From JAMORN01 sp027063545 [NCBI: bacterium] (GTDB lineage: Bacteria > JAMORN01), in contig JAMORN010000151.1 in NCBI GenBank assembly GCA_027063545.1, forward strand, positions 1-6,422: a stretch of DNA of 6,422 nucleotides, written 5' to 3'. Shown here piece after piece: positions 1-6,156 of this stretch. Position numbers and translations under genes: made by a program. Position 1 is the first letter of the stretch; the number at the start of each line of letters is the position of its first letter. Under the pieces are notes generated by a model. The model was not told the origin of the DNA and made no database searches. It was given only the letters and a program-made list of their open reading frames with translations.

Positions 1-253
1 TAAACTCAACAGCATACCTAAACAATTCTACTTTATTACCAAATAATTGAATAGCTATAGGTCTTTCTATTTCCTCAAATTCTAGTAATTTTTTTGTTTT
101 TGTATTATTATAAAACAAACCATTTATACTAATCATTTCTGTAAAAACAACATCAGCCCCACACTCCTTTAACAAAATTCTAAAAGATTTAATGGAGACC
201 CCTGCCATAGGAGCCCCCATCAAAAGCTGTGCCTTTTTTGAAATCTCCATCAT
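1..253 (-). CDS. dus: tRNA-dihydrouridine synthase, N-terminal part (runs off the left edge)
   Basis: Flavoenzyme that reduces uridine to dihydrouridine in tRNA, using FMN and NADPH in the cytoplasm. Only the first 84 residues are in the window. They show the family's N-terminal FMN-barrel signatures: GAPMAGVSIKSFR at residues 13-25 (family form APMAGVTDxxFR), CGADVVFTEMIS at 31-42, and RPIAIQLFG at 64-72. The catalytic cysteine region lies outside the window. Two adjacent ATG codons (253 and 250) could each start the protein, and I take the first. Neither has a clear Shine-Dalgarno, and the gene begins only 13 bases after the phosphohexomutase stop, so translational coupling in one operon is likely. 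The usual Thr-Asp after MAGV is Ser-Ile here, a position that also varies in Bacillus homologues. Family assignment is firm; the Dus subtype cannot be told. Confidence 0.93.
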   Translation of the reverse strand, partial: MMEISKKAQLLMGAPMAGVSIKSFRILLKECGADVVFTEMISINGLFYNNTKTKKLLEFEEIERPIAIQLFGNKVELFRYAVEF

Positions 254-266
254 ATATTAAAATAGA

Positions 267-2042
267 CTAGAAATCTTCTACTAATTTATCTATTTGACTA
301 ATTAGACTATCAAGAATATCTGAAACTTTTTCTTTTGTTGATTCTAAGCTGCCTTCTATTTCAGAAGAAACCATGAAATAAAATTTTATCTTTGGTTCTG
401 TACCTGATGGTCTTGCTATAAATTTCAAATTATTTTCCAATTTAAAAATCAAAACATTTGATTTTGGAAGATCAATAGCACCTATTTCATTTCCTTCACT
501 ATCATAAATCTTTGATTCTAAGATGTCCCATCTCTCAAGTATTTTGTACACACCTATTGTATCATCTTTATATTCTCTTAACCCCTTCATTATATTTTGT
601 ATTTTTTGAGCCCCTTCAAAACCCTTAAATGTATATGATTTTAACTTTTCTAAGAAAAAGCCATATTTTAAATATAGCTCATTTAATAAATCTAAAAGTG
701 TCTTATTCTCGCTATAAGCATAAGCTGCTAATTCTGCTGTTAATTGAGTAGCTATTACTGCATCCTTATCTCTAACATAATCCCCAAGAAGAAAACCATA
801 ACTTTCTTCAAAACCAAAAACGAACTTATCATTATTTCCTGCTTCTTCAAACTCCCTTATTTTAGCCCCAATATACTTAAAGCCTGTTAATACATCTATT
901 GTTTCTACACCAAAAGATTCTGCTATTTTACGTGCCAATTCAGTTGTTACTATAGATTTTATAATTACATGATAACCAGGTCTTAATTTACCTTGTTTTT
1001 GATAATTAGATAATACATAATATACCATTAACGAACCTAATTGATTACCTGTTAATAAATTAAACTCCCCTGTTTTTAAATCTCTAACTGCAATTCCTAA
1101 TCTATCTGCATCTGGATCTGTAGCCATTACTATGTCTGATGCTACCTCTTTAGCTAGTTTTATACCTAAACTTAAAGCTTCTGCTTCTTCAGGATTTGGA
1201 TAAGAAACTGTTGGGAAATCACCATTAGGTTCCTTCTGTTCTTCTACTATATGAAGATTCTTTATTCCTAAATTTGATAATACTTTGGGTACCATTTTTA
1301 TCCCTGTCCCATGTAATGGTGTATAAACAACATTAAGATTTTCAGCTACAGACTCAACAACTTGCTTATTAACTATTCTATTTTCTATTTCCTTAATATA
1401 AGCATTATCAACTTCCTCATCTATATAGGTTATTATTCCAGAATTTAAGCCTTCTTCAAAATCTATAATCTTTACATCCTTAAAAAAGTCTTCTACTTTG
1501 TTAACTTCTTCTATTATACCTTTATCATGAGGAGGTATAACCTGAGCTCCATCTTCCCATGATACTTTATATCCATTATACTCTGGAGGATTATGGCTTG
1601 CTGTTATCATTATTCCTGCTTGAGTTTTCAAATATCTTACAGCAAAACTCATCTCTGGAAGAGGTCTTATATCTGAAAATATATATACTTTTATTCCATT
1701 GGCGGCTAATACTCTAGCGGCTTCTTTAGCAAATACATCAGAGTAATTTCTAGAATCATAAGATATAACAACACCTTTGTCTTTACCATTATCTGTATTC
1801 TTAAGAATATAGTTAGCAAGTCCTTGAGTGGCTCTTCTAACAGTGTATACATTCATTCTATTCAATCCTGCACCAATTATTCCTCTTAATCCACCTGTAC
1901 CAAACTCTAATCCTTTATAAAACCTATCAATAAGCTCTTTTTCATTATTATCATCTATTAATTTCTTTATCTCTTCTCTAGTTACTGGATCAAAAGGCTC
2001 TTTTGTCCACTTTAAAGCTTCTTCCATTATCTTTTGGTCCAT
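267..2042 (-). CDS. pgcA: Phosphoglucomutase/phosphomannomutase (alpha-D-phosphohexomutase, PgcA type)
   Basis: Cytoplasmic enzyme interconverting hexose 1- and 6-phosphates through a phosphoserine, feeding nucleotide-sugar and cell-envelope synthesis. All four active-site loops are intact in the 591-residue protein: TASHNP at 147-152 with catalytic Ser149; the Mg-binding DPDADR at 309-314; the sugar-binding GFEESYG at 410-416; and the phosphate-binding RPSGTEPK at 544-551. An N-terminal EFGTGGLRG stretch (46-54) is typical of the long PgcA/Pgm2-like branch. Length and sequence, as I recall it, agree with Bacillus PgcA (about 580 aa), so the gene looks complete. The start at 2042 is fixed by AAAAGGAG eight bases upstream. 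It is the first gene of a leftward operon with the dihydrouridine synthase. The protein contains no cysteine. Phosphoglucomutase versus phosphomannomutase preference cannot be decided from sequence; PgcA relatives favour glucose phosphates. Confidence 0.96.
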   Translation of the reverse strand: MDQKIMEEALKWTKEPFDPVTREEIKKLIDDNNEKELIDRFYKGLEFGTGGLRGIIGAGLNRMNVYTVRRATQGLANYILKNTDNGKDKGVVISYDSRNYSDVFAKEAARVLAANGIKVYIFSDIRPLPEMSFAVRYLKTQAGIMITASHNPPEYNGYKVSWEDGAQVIPPHDKGIIEEVNKVEDFFKDVKIIDFEEGLNSGIITYIDEEVDNAYIKEIENRIVNKQVVESVAENLNVVYTPLHGTGIKMVPKVLSNLGIKNLHIVEEQKEPNGDFPTVSYPNPEEAEALSLGIKLAKEVASDIVMATDPDADRLGIAVRDLKTGEFNLLTGNQLGSLMVYYVLSNYQKQGKLRPGYHVIIKSIVTTELARKIAESFGVETIDVLTGFKYIGAKIREFEEAGNNDKFVFGFEESYGFLLGDYVRDKDAVIATQLTAELAAYAYSENKTLLDLLNELYLKYGFFLEKLKSYTFKGFEGAQKIQNIMKGLREYKDDTIGVYKILERWDILESKIYDSEGNEIGAIDLPKSNVLIFKLENNLKFIARPSGTEPKIKFYFMVSSEIEGSLESTKEKVSDILDSLISQIDKLVEDF

Positions 2043-2050
2043 CTTCTACA

Positions 2051-2058
2051 CTCCTTTT
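2051..2058 (-). promoter_or_regulatory. Shine-Dalgarno of the phosphohexomutase gene
   Basis: Read leftward the site is AAAAGGAG, separated from the ATG at 2042-2040 by eight bases. This is a canonical ribosome binding site and fixes the start of the phosphohexomutase gene. Confidence 0.85.
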
Positions 2059-2245
2059 ATTCTTGTTTTCATTTATTTCTTTATCTAAACACTATCTAAT
2101 TTAATATTTCAATTAATCTGTTTTTTAGTATTTTTCTAGGAATTTAATAGTTAATTAGAGTAAAATAATAATAAAATTTAAAAAATTCAAAGAAAATAAT
2201 TAAAAATAAAATTAATCATCTTCTTAATACACCAAACCATCTTCA

Positions 2246-2254
2246 ATTATAACA
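2246..2254 (-). promoter_or_regulatory. Probable extended -10 promoter for the phosphohexomutase-dus operon
   Basis: On the minus strand the site reads TGTTATAAT, a perfect TATAAT with the TGN extension that can compensate for a poor -35. No good -35 lies at 17 bases: TTGTAA is 20 bases upstream and TTGTTA is 13. Transcription would begin near 2239, giving a leader of roughly 200 bases. In DNA this AT-rich a TATAAT can occur by chance, so the call rests mainly on the extension and on its position in the divergent spacer. Confidence 0.45.
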
Positions 2255-2285
2255 TATTTAAAAATAACAAATTACAATAAGATAT

Positions 2286-2313
2286 TAAAGAAACCCAATT
2301 GATAACCGATAAT
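2286..2313 (+). promoter_or_regulatory. Sigma-28 (FliA/SigD) flagellar promoter of the flagellin gene
   Basis: TAAA at 2286-2289 and CCGATAAT at 2306-2313 are separated by 16 bases. Counted as in the family consensus TAAA-N15-GCCGATAA, the spacing is exact and only the leading G of the -10 is replaced by A. CCGAT stands out in such AT-rich DNA. Transcription should begin near 2320, about 60 bases before the flagellin start. Late-class sigma-28 control of flagellin is the standard arrangement: the gene turns on once the hook-basal body is finished and the anti-sigma factor has been exported. Confidence 0.9.
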
Positions 2314-2319
2314 AAAAAT

Positions 2320-2380
2320 GGGATATTGTATAGTTGAGAAAACAAAAAAACTAAAGGAACCCTTAACAAGGAGGTCTAAA
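2320..2380 (+). promoter_or_regulatory. Flagellin mRNA leader with Shine-Dalgarno inside a CsrA-like motif
   Basis: The Shine-Dalgarno AAGGAGG (2368-2374) lies six bases before the ATG at 2381, and it fixes that start rather than the in-frame ATG at 2318, which sits at the transcription start and has no ribosome site. The motif around it, ACAAGGAGGT at 2366-2375, matches the core of the CsrA consensus (ACARGGANGU). A second GGA occurs at 2356-2358. A CCTT at 2361-2364 can pair with AAGG at 2354-2357 or with AAGG of the Shine-Dalgarno at 2368-2371, and these pairings are mutually exclusive. In Bacillus, CsrA represses the flagellin gene hag through such sites and FliW relieves it. Whether this organism has csrA and fliW cannot be seen here. 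Confidence 0.6.
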
Positions 2381-3199
2381 ATGATTATCAACAACAACAT
2401 TCCATCATTAGGTGCACAAAATGCTTTATATTTCAACACTTACCAAATGCAAAAATCAATTGAAAAGTTATCAACAGGATTAAGAATTAACAGAGCAAGT
2501 GATGATGCTGCAGGACTTGCTGTATCTGAAAACTTAAGAGCTAAAATCCGTGGCTACAAAATGGCTGATAGAAACGCTCAAGATGGTATCTCTGCTCTAC
2601 AAATCGCTGAAGGTTCTCTTAACGAAGTCTCTTCTATTCTCCAAAGAATGAGGGAACTTGCTGTTCAAGCTGCTACTGATACCCTAACTGATACTGAAAG
2701 AGGTTATCTAAATCAAGAATTCGTTGAACTTAAATCTGAAGTAGATAGAATTATTAATGTTACTGAATTCAATGGTCAAAAACTATTAGATGGTAGTTTC
2801 TCTAACAAAGACTTCCAAGTTGGTGCTAATAACTCAACAAATGATAGACTCACTGTTACTATCTCTGCAATGAGTACTACTTCTTTGGGTATAGATGACG
2901 ATACTATTGATACTAAAACTAATGCTCAATCTGCAATAAGCGCCCTTGATGATGCTATTGATAGTGTTAACAACCAAAGAGCAACAATAGGGGCTTATGT
3001 TAATAGATTGGAACATACAATAGCTAATTTAAAAAATGCTCAATTAAATACACAAGCTGCTGAATCACTCATTAGAGATGTAGATGTAGGTGAGGAAATG
3101 GCTAACTTTACTAAACTTCAAATATTAACCCAAGCAGGTACTTCCATGCTTGCTCAAGCAAATGTTACACCAAGTGCTGTATTGAGATTATTTAGATAA
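2381..3199 (+). CDS. fliC: Flagellin (compact, D0/D1 type)
   Basis: Filament subunit exported unfolded through the flagellar type III apparatus and polymerised under the cap. The 272-residue protein starts MIINNNIPSLGAQNA and has the conserved N-terminal D0/D1 block: LSTGLRINRASDDAAGLAVSE at about 30-50, and QRMRELAVQAA at 88-98, the region equivalent to the TLR5-recognised segment of Salmonella FliC. The C-terminal D1/D0 block runs from about 183 and includes GAYVNRL (204-210), LIRDVDV (230-236) and TSMLAQANVTPSAVLRLFR at the end. The middle (about 140-182) is short, so the outer D2/D3 domains are essentially absent, as in many small flagellins. No signal peptide or cysteine is present, as expected. 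Codons such as TTC, AAC and CTT are commoner than in the neighbouring plus-strand genes, consistent with very high expression. A sigma-28 promoter precedes it and a terminator follows 32 bases after the stop. Confidence 0.98.
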   Translation: MIINNNIPSLGAQNALYFNTYQMQKSIEKLSTGLRINRASDDAAGLAVSENLRAKIRGYKMADRNAQDGISALQIAEGSLNEVSSILQRMRELAVQAATDTLTDTERGYLNQEFVELKSEVDRIINVTEFNGQKLLDGSFSNKDFQVGANNSTNDRLTVTISAMSTTSLGIDDDTIDTKTNAQSAISALDDAIDSVNNQRATIGAYVNRLEHTIANLKNAQLNTQAAESLIRDVDVGEEMANFTKLQILTQAGTSMLAQANVTPSAVLRLFR

Positions 3200-3230
3200 A
3201 AATTTATTTTTTTAATATGAGTTAATATAC

Positions 3231-3258
3231 AGGGGAAGTTTTTACTTCCCCTTTTTTT
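3231..3258 (+). terminator. Intrinsic terminator of the flagellin gene
   Basis: GGGGAAGT (3232-3239) pairs perfectly with ACTTCCCC (3244-3251) across a TTTT loop. A3231 and T3252 can add a ninth pair, and a run of seven T follows directly. It is the most GC-rich spot in the surrounding spacer and a textbook Rho-independent terminator. It separates flagellin from the downstream operon. Confidence 0.95.
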
Positions 3259-3324
3259 ATTTTTTAATTAATTATGGTAAATTTTTTCTTTTAAATTACT
3301 TAAAATTTTCTTATTTTAATATGT

Positions 3325-4290
3325 ATGAGGGAACAGACTAAATTAAGGCTTAACTTTTTTCTAAAAAGTATATCGTTTTTACTATTAGTAGTATTTAACA
3401 TCCTTATAATCTATTATATGTCAATTAGATATAAACATAATCTCTTGTCTGCTAAATATGTAGACTACAAATCTGTATCTATTCTAAATGATATAGAGGG
3501 ATTATATAAAAGAATGGATAATATAGAAGTAAACATAAGATTAAAAAGAAGAGAAGGAAAATCAACAGAAGAGTTAGAAAAAGAACTTATAAAGATTAAG
3601 CAAGCTATTAACGAGTTAAAAAAAGAAAGTGAAAAATCTAATATAAGACTTAAAACATCTGATAAAATCTATTTATTTTTTGATCCTATAAATGTTTTGT
3701 TATCAATGAGTTTAGTTGTAACTATTATTTGGAGCTTTTTCGTTGTAAAAGGTATGATAGATTATTATAAAATAGTTCTTTTACAAAGAAAAAATTATTA
3801 TAGCACCAATAAAAAACAAATGGTTGATAATGCTAATAATGAGGAAGAAAACTCAAATTTAGTTGAGAATAACGATGAAGAAAAATATATAGAAGACAAT
3901 AATCTAAAAGAAAACTCTTTAAAAACTACTGATAATTTAAAAGTTATAGAAAATTATCATGAGAATAACATATCCCCTGAAGATAATATAGAGATATTTG
4001 ATATTGAATATAATAGAGAAAATTACAAACAAGAAAATTATGAATTAGAAGATGAAACAATTGAGGAAATTATAGATAATTTAAAACACGAAGAAATAAC
4101 CCAACAAACTTCTAAAGAAGAGGAAGAATTAAATAGAATAAAGCAGATATTAGATAATCCAAAAGTTGAAATTATTCTAAATCTTTATAAAAATAATGTT
4201 CCTATACATGAAATTGCTCAAAAAACATCTTTGTCTATTGATGAAATAGAATTCGTTATAAAAACATCCAGAAGTTTAGGGAAAACATAA
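3325..4290 (+). CDS. Two-pass membrane protein with coiled coil, acidic tail and C-terminal HTH-like module; probable flagellum-associated protein
   Basis: I do not recognise a named gene. The 321-residue protein has, in order: a short basic N-terminus; a membrane helix at about 12-32; an extracytoplasmic loop with a charged coiled coil at about 53-105; a second membrane helix at about 121-143; a long acidic Asn/Glu-rich, probably disordered tail at about 165-265; and a small helical module at about 266-316 containing ILNLYKNNVPIHEIAQKTSL. That module looks like the helix-turn-helix found in DUF2802/DUF6115-type proteins near flagellar genes and at the end of Bacillus SwrB, which promotes flagellar basal-body assembly. 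Both ends should be cytoplasmic. The ATG at 3325 is the first start after an in-frame stop at 3301 and places basic residues before helix 1, but it has no Shine-Dalgarno. A poor -10-like TATTTT at 3312-3317 would give a leaderless or nearly leaderless message. It heads a compact operon with the fliK-like and flhB-like genes. The protein is surely real; a flagellar role is inference from context and the end module. Confidence 0.85.
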   Translation: MREQTKLRLNFFLKSISFLLLVVFNILIIYYMSIRYKHNLLSAKYVDYKSVSILNDIEGLYKRMDNIEVNIRLKRREGKSTEELEKELIKIKQAINELKKESEKSNIRLKTSDKIYLFFDPINVLLSMSLVVTIIWSFFVVKGMIDYYKIVLLQRKNYYSTNKKQMVDNANNEEENSNLVENNDEEKYIEDNNLKENSLKTTDNLKVIENYHENNISPEDNIEIFDIEYNRENYKQENYELEDETIEEIIDNLKHEEITQQTSKEEEELNRIKQILDNPKVEIILNLYKNNVPIHEIAQKTSLSIDEIEFVIKTSRSLGKT

Positions 4291-4325
4291 CTTATTATAA
4301 ATTATTAGAATAAAAAAGTTATCCC

Positions 4326-5885
4326 ATGGATAATAATATAATCTATCTATTACAAAACTTTAATAAGTACCTACCTATAATTGAAAAAAGTTTAAAATTA
4401 AAAAATGCTAATTCATATAAGAATAATAAGTTATCCCAAACAGTAAAAAATGATATTTTCAATTTCATATCGAAAGAACAACTTGACTTAATAAAAAATA
4501 TTATGTTAAAAAATACTTCATATATAGAAAATAAAACAAATCTAAACCAAAACTATAATCTTTCTGATAAGCAGCTATTAAAAGATCCATTAATCGAGCT
4601 TTTAATTTTAAATAATATAATTACTGAAAATAATGAAATATCTTATAACAAATTAAAACAAATTACTCGTGATTTTATATCTTTATTATTTTTTTTTGGT
4701 AATATTAATTCAAACGAAAATATAAAAAGTGAATATGAAAACTTAAATGGAACTAATTTATTAATAGATAATGAGTTATTAAATAATACTCATATTAAAA
4801 ATTTTATTGATAAAATCTTTTCTTCTTTGGTTAATAAGTTAAATCAAATAAAAAATATTGATAATATTCAAATTTTAAGTTCCTCTTATATAGGAACTCT
4901 TATACAAAATGGCTCCAATTCTTCTATCTTTATAAACAAACTGGAAGAAGCTATTTTTATTTTATTATCAATGAATTGGCAAAAAGAAAACCTACATTTA
5001 AATTCTAATGATATATCAAGTATAATTGATAAAGCGTTCAATTTGAATAAAAAACATTTCTTAGAAGCTTTAAATTTCTTTAAAGATAATAAAACTATAG
5101 TTAGCGAATCCTTTTTAAATATATTATATAAATCTCACCAAAAAACTCCCACTTCTATTATGAATATTTTAAAATATAGGTTATTTTTGGACCATTCTTT
5201 TGCTCAAATTCTTTCTAAAGACAAAATAGATACTATCAATAAATTATTTTATAAAATCCAAAATAATATAAATAATCTCCAAAATATAGATAAAATATTT
5301 AAAGATATAGATGTTAATAATAAAGAAATGCTAAAAGCAATAAATTTAATTTCGAAAGAAATACAGAACTATATAAGATTAATATTTAATTCTAATAATA
5401 ATATCAATAATATGAAAGAATTAGAAAATAACTTTTTAAATTATAATGAAATATCTAAAAATATTATTAAATACACTTCTAAACTTCTTAATTTTAATGA
5501 AGTTAAAAACAATTCTAATCTTTTTAATGAATTAAAAAATTTAAGAAATAATGTTATAAATCTATTTAATATTTTAAATTCCAATTATTCTATTATTCAA
5601 AATTTTTTTATTGAAGATCTAGGAAGTATTCTTTTATTTTATGAAAAGTATAGTAAATCAGATAAAATGTTTAAGAAAGGCTTTATTTATAGTTTAACTA
5701 TAGAGGTTAATACAAACAATATTGGTGATATAAAAGTTAATTTATATAAAGATAAAAAGGATAATTATATTATAAACTTTCATCCTCAAGAAAAAGAAAC
5801 AAAAAGTATAATCCAGAAGAATATTAATTTATTTTTTAATAATATAAAGGATAAATTTAAAATAAAAAGTATAGCTATAAGCTGA
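4326..5885 (+). CDS. fliK: FliK-like flagellar hook-length control protein (divergent)
   Basis: FliK is a secreted molecular ruler: it measures hook length and its C-terminal domain contacts FlhB to switch export from hook to filament subunits. In this 519-residue protein the C-terminal part (about 450-519) follows the FliK pattern. A strand leads into an LG-like turn (TIEVNTNNIGDIKVNLY, 458-474), then a strand (YIINFHP, 481-487), a helix (about 490-508) and a final strand (FKIKSIAI, 511-518). The rest is predicted mostly helical and very rich in Asn (about 95 residues by hand count, near 18%), Ile, Leu and Lys. It lacks the Pro/Gln/Ala-rich linker common in other FliK proteins. No signal peptide, membrane helix or cysteine is seen. 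The strongest support is the neighbour three bases downstream, an FlhB C-terminal homologue; this gene order also occurs as ylqG-ylqH in Bacillus. The ATG at 4326 is the first in-frame start after a stop at 4311 and has no Shine-Dalgarno. Function is moderately certain. Confidence 0.72.
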   Translation: MDNNIIYLLQNFNKYLPIIEKSLKLKNANSYKNNKLSQTVKNDIFNFISKEQLDLIKNIMLKNTSYIENKTNLNQNYNLSDKQLLKDPLIELLILNNIITENNEISYNKLKQITRDFISLLFFFGNINSNENIKSEYENLNGTNLLIDNELLNNTHIKNFIDKIFSSLVNKLNQIKNIDNIQILSSSYIGTLIQNGSNSSIFINKLEEAIFILLSMNWQKENLHLNSNDISSIIDKAFNLNKKHFLEALNFFKDNKTIVSESFLNILYKSHQKTPTSIMNILKYRLFLDHSFAQILSKDKIDTINKLFYKIQNNINNLQNIDKIFKDIDVNNKEMLKAINLISKEIQNYIRLIFNSNNNINNMKELENNFLNYNEISKNIIKYTSKLLNFNEVKNNSNLFNELKNLRNNVINLFNILNSNYSIIQNFFIEDLGSILLFYEKYSKSDKMFKKGFIYSLTIEVNTNNIGDIKVNLYKDKKDNYIINFHPQEKETKSIIQKNINLFFNNIKDKFKIKSIAIS

Positions 5886-5888
5886 AAA

Positions 5889-6155
5889 ATGAATAATAAA
5901 AGGATAAAAAAAGCTGTAGCTTTAAAGTATGAAAAACATAAAATGAAAGCTCCAATAGTTACAGCTAAAGGACAAGGATTTATTGCTCAAAAAATTGTTG
6001 AGATAGCTAAGGATTATAATATCCCAATATATGAAGATGATACATTAGTAAATTTTTTAATAAAACTAGAACTCAATGAAGAGATACCTGAGGAGTTATA
6101 CGAAATTATAGCTAAAATATTAGTTTTTATATATAAAATAAATAAGGATAAATAA
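5889..6155 (+). CDS. flhX: FlhB C-terminal-domain homologue (FlhX/YlqH type, EscU/YscU/HrcU family)
   Basis: An 88-residue soluble protein that covers only the cytoplasmic FlhB-CC region of the export switch protein. Visible signatures are KAVALKYE (8-15), KMKAPIVTAKGQGFIA (18-33), KIVEIAKDYNIPIYED (35-50) and EEIPEELYEIIAKIL (64-78), all close to FlhB. The autocleavage motif NPTH, which precedes this region in FlhB, is absent, and so are the four FlhB membrane helices. The family's PPLAR stretch is replaced by DDTLVNFL (50-57). It resembles Helicobacter HP1575, reported to act as a spare FlhB-CC, and Bacillus YlqH. It lies three bases after the fliK-like stop with no Shine-Dalgarno, which suggests reinitiation by ribosomes finishing that gene and thus coupled expression. 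FliK and FlhB-CC interact during the hook-to-filament switch, so the pairing makes functional sense. A full-length FlhB is expected elsewhere in the genome. Confidence 0.93.
   Translation: MNNKRIKKAVALKYEKHKMKAPIVTAKGQGFIAQKIVEIAKDYNIPIYEDDTLVNFLIKLELNEEIPEELYEIIAKILVFIYKINKDK
6144..6149 (+). promoter_or_regulatory. Shine-Dalgarno of the last, partial gene
   Basis: AAGGAT lies seven bases before the ATG at 6157 and falls inside the last codons of the FlhB-like gene. It sets the start of the following gene and shows that ribosome sites of usual form exist within this operon, unlike the three preceding starts. Confidence 0.7.
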
Positions 6156-6156
6156 T

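Larger units (their letters stand above)
2043..2380. other. Divergent intergenic region between phosphohexomutase and flagellin
   Basis: This 338-base AT-rich spacer carries control signals in both directions: the leftward Shine-Dalgarno (2051-2058), a leftward extended -10 (2246-2254), the rightward sigma-28 promoter (2286-2313) and the flagellin leader. The two predicted transcription starts are about 80 bases apart and divergent. The stretch 2060-2240 would be the untranslated leader of the leftward operon. It is almost pure A/T, and I see no stable hairpin, riboswitch core or convincing small gene in it. Confidence 0.7.

Noticed and set aside
2187-2240. A 17-codon minus-strand open frame beginning MVWCIKK in the phosphohexomutase leader
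   Set aside because: Its ATG lies at the predicted transcription start without a ribosome site. The sequence looks like chance A/T-rich DNA and no regulatory logic such as a codon run is visible.
2318-2380. Upstream in-frame extension of flagellin adding 21 residues from the ATG at 2318
   Set aside because: It starts at the predicted sigma-28 transcription start, has no ribosome site, and adds residues not found in flagellins. The ATG at 2381 has AAGGAGG and begins with the family's N-terminus.
2834-3016. 60-codon minus-strand open frame inside the flagellin gene
   Set aside because: It lies wholly within flagellin, has no ribosome site and no recognisable protein features; it is a shadow of the coding gene.
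4291-4325. Possible terminator between the membrane-protein gene and the fliK-like gene
   Set aside because: The inverted repeat has only one G-C pair, a 22-base loop and no following T run, so the genes are best read as one operon.
4326-5885. Asn-rich low complexity taken as a repeat array or a pseudogene
   Set aside because: No fixed repeat unit is visible, the frame stays open for 519 codons, and the conserved-looking C-terminal domain is intact.
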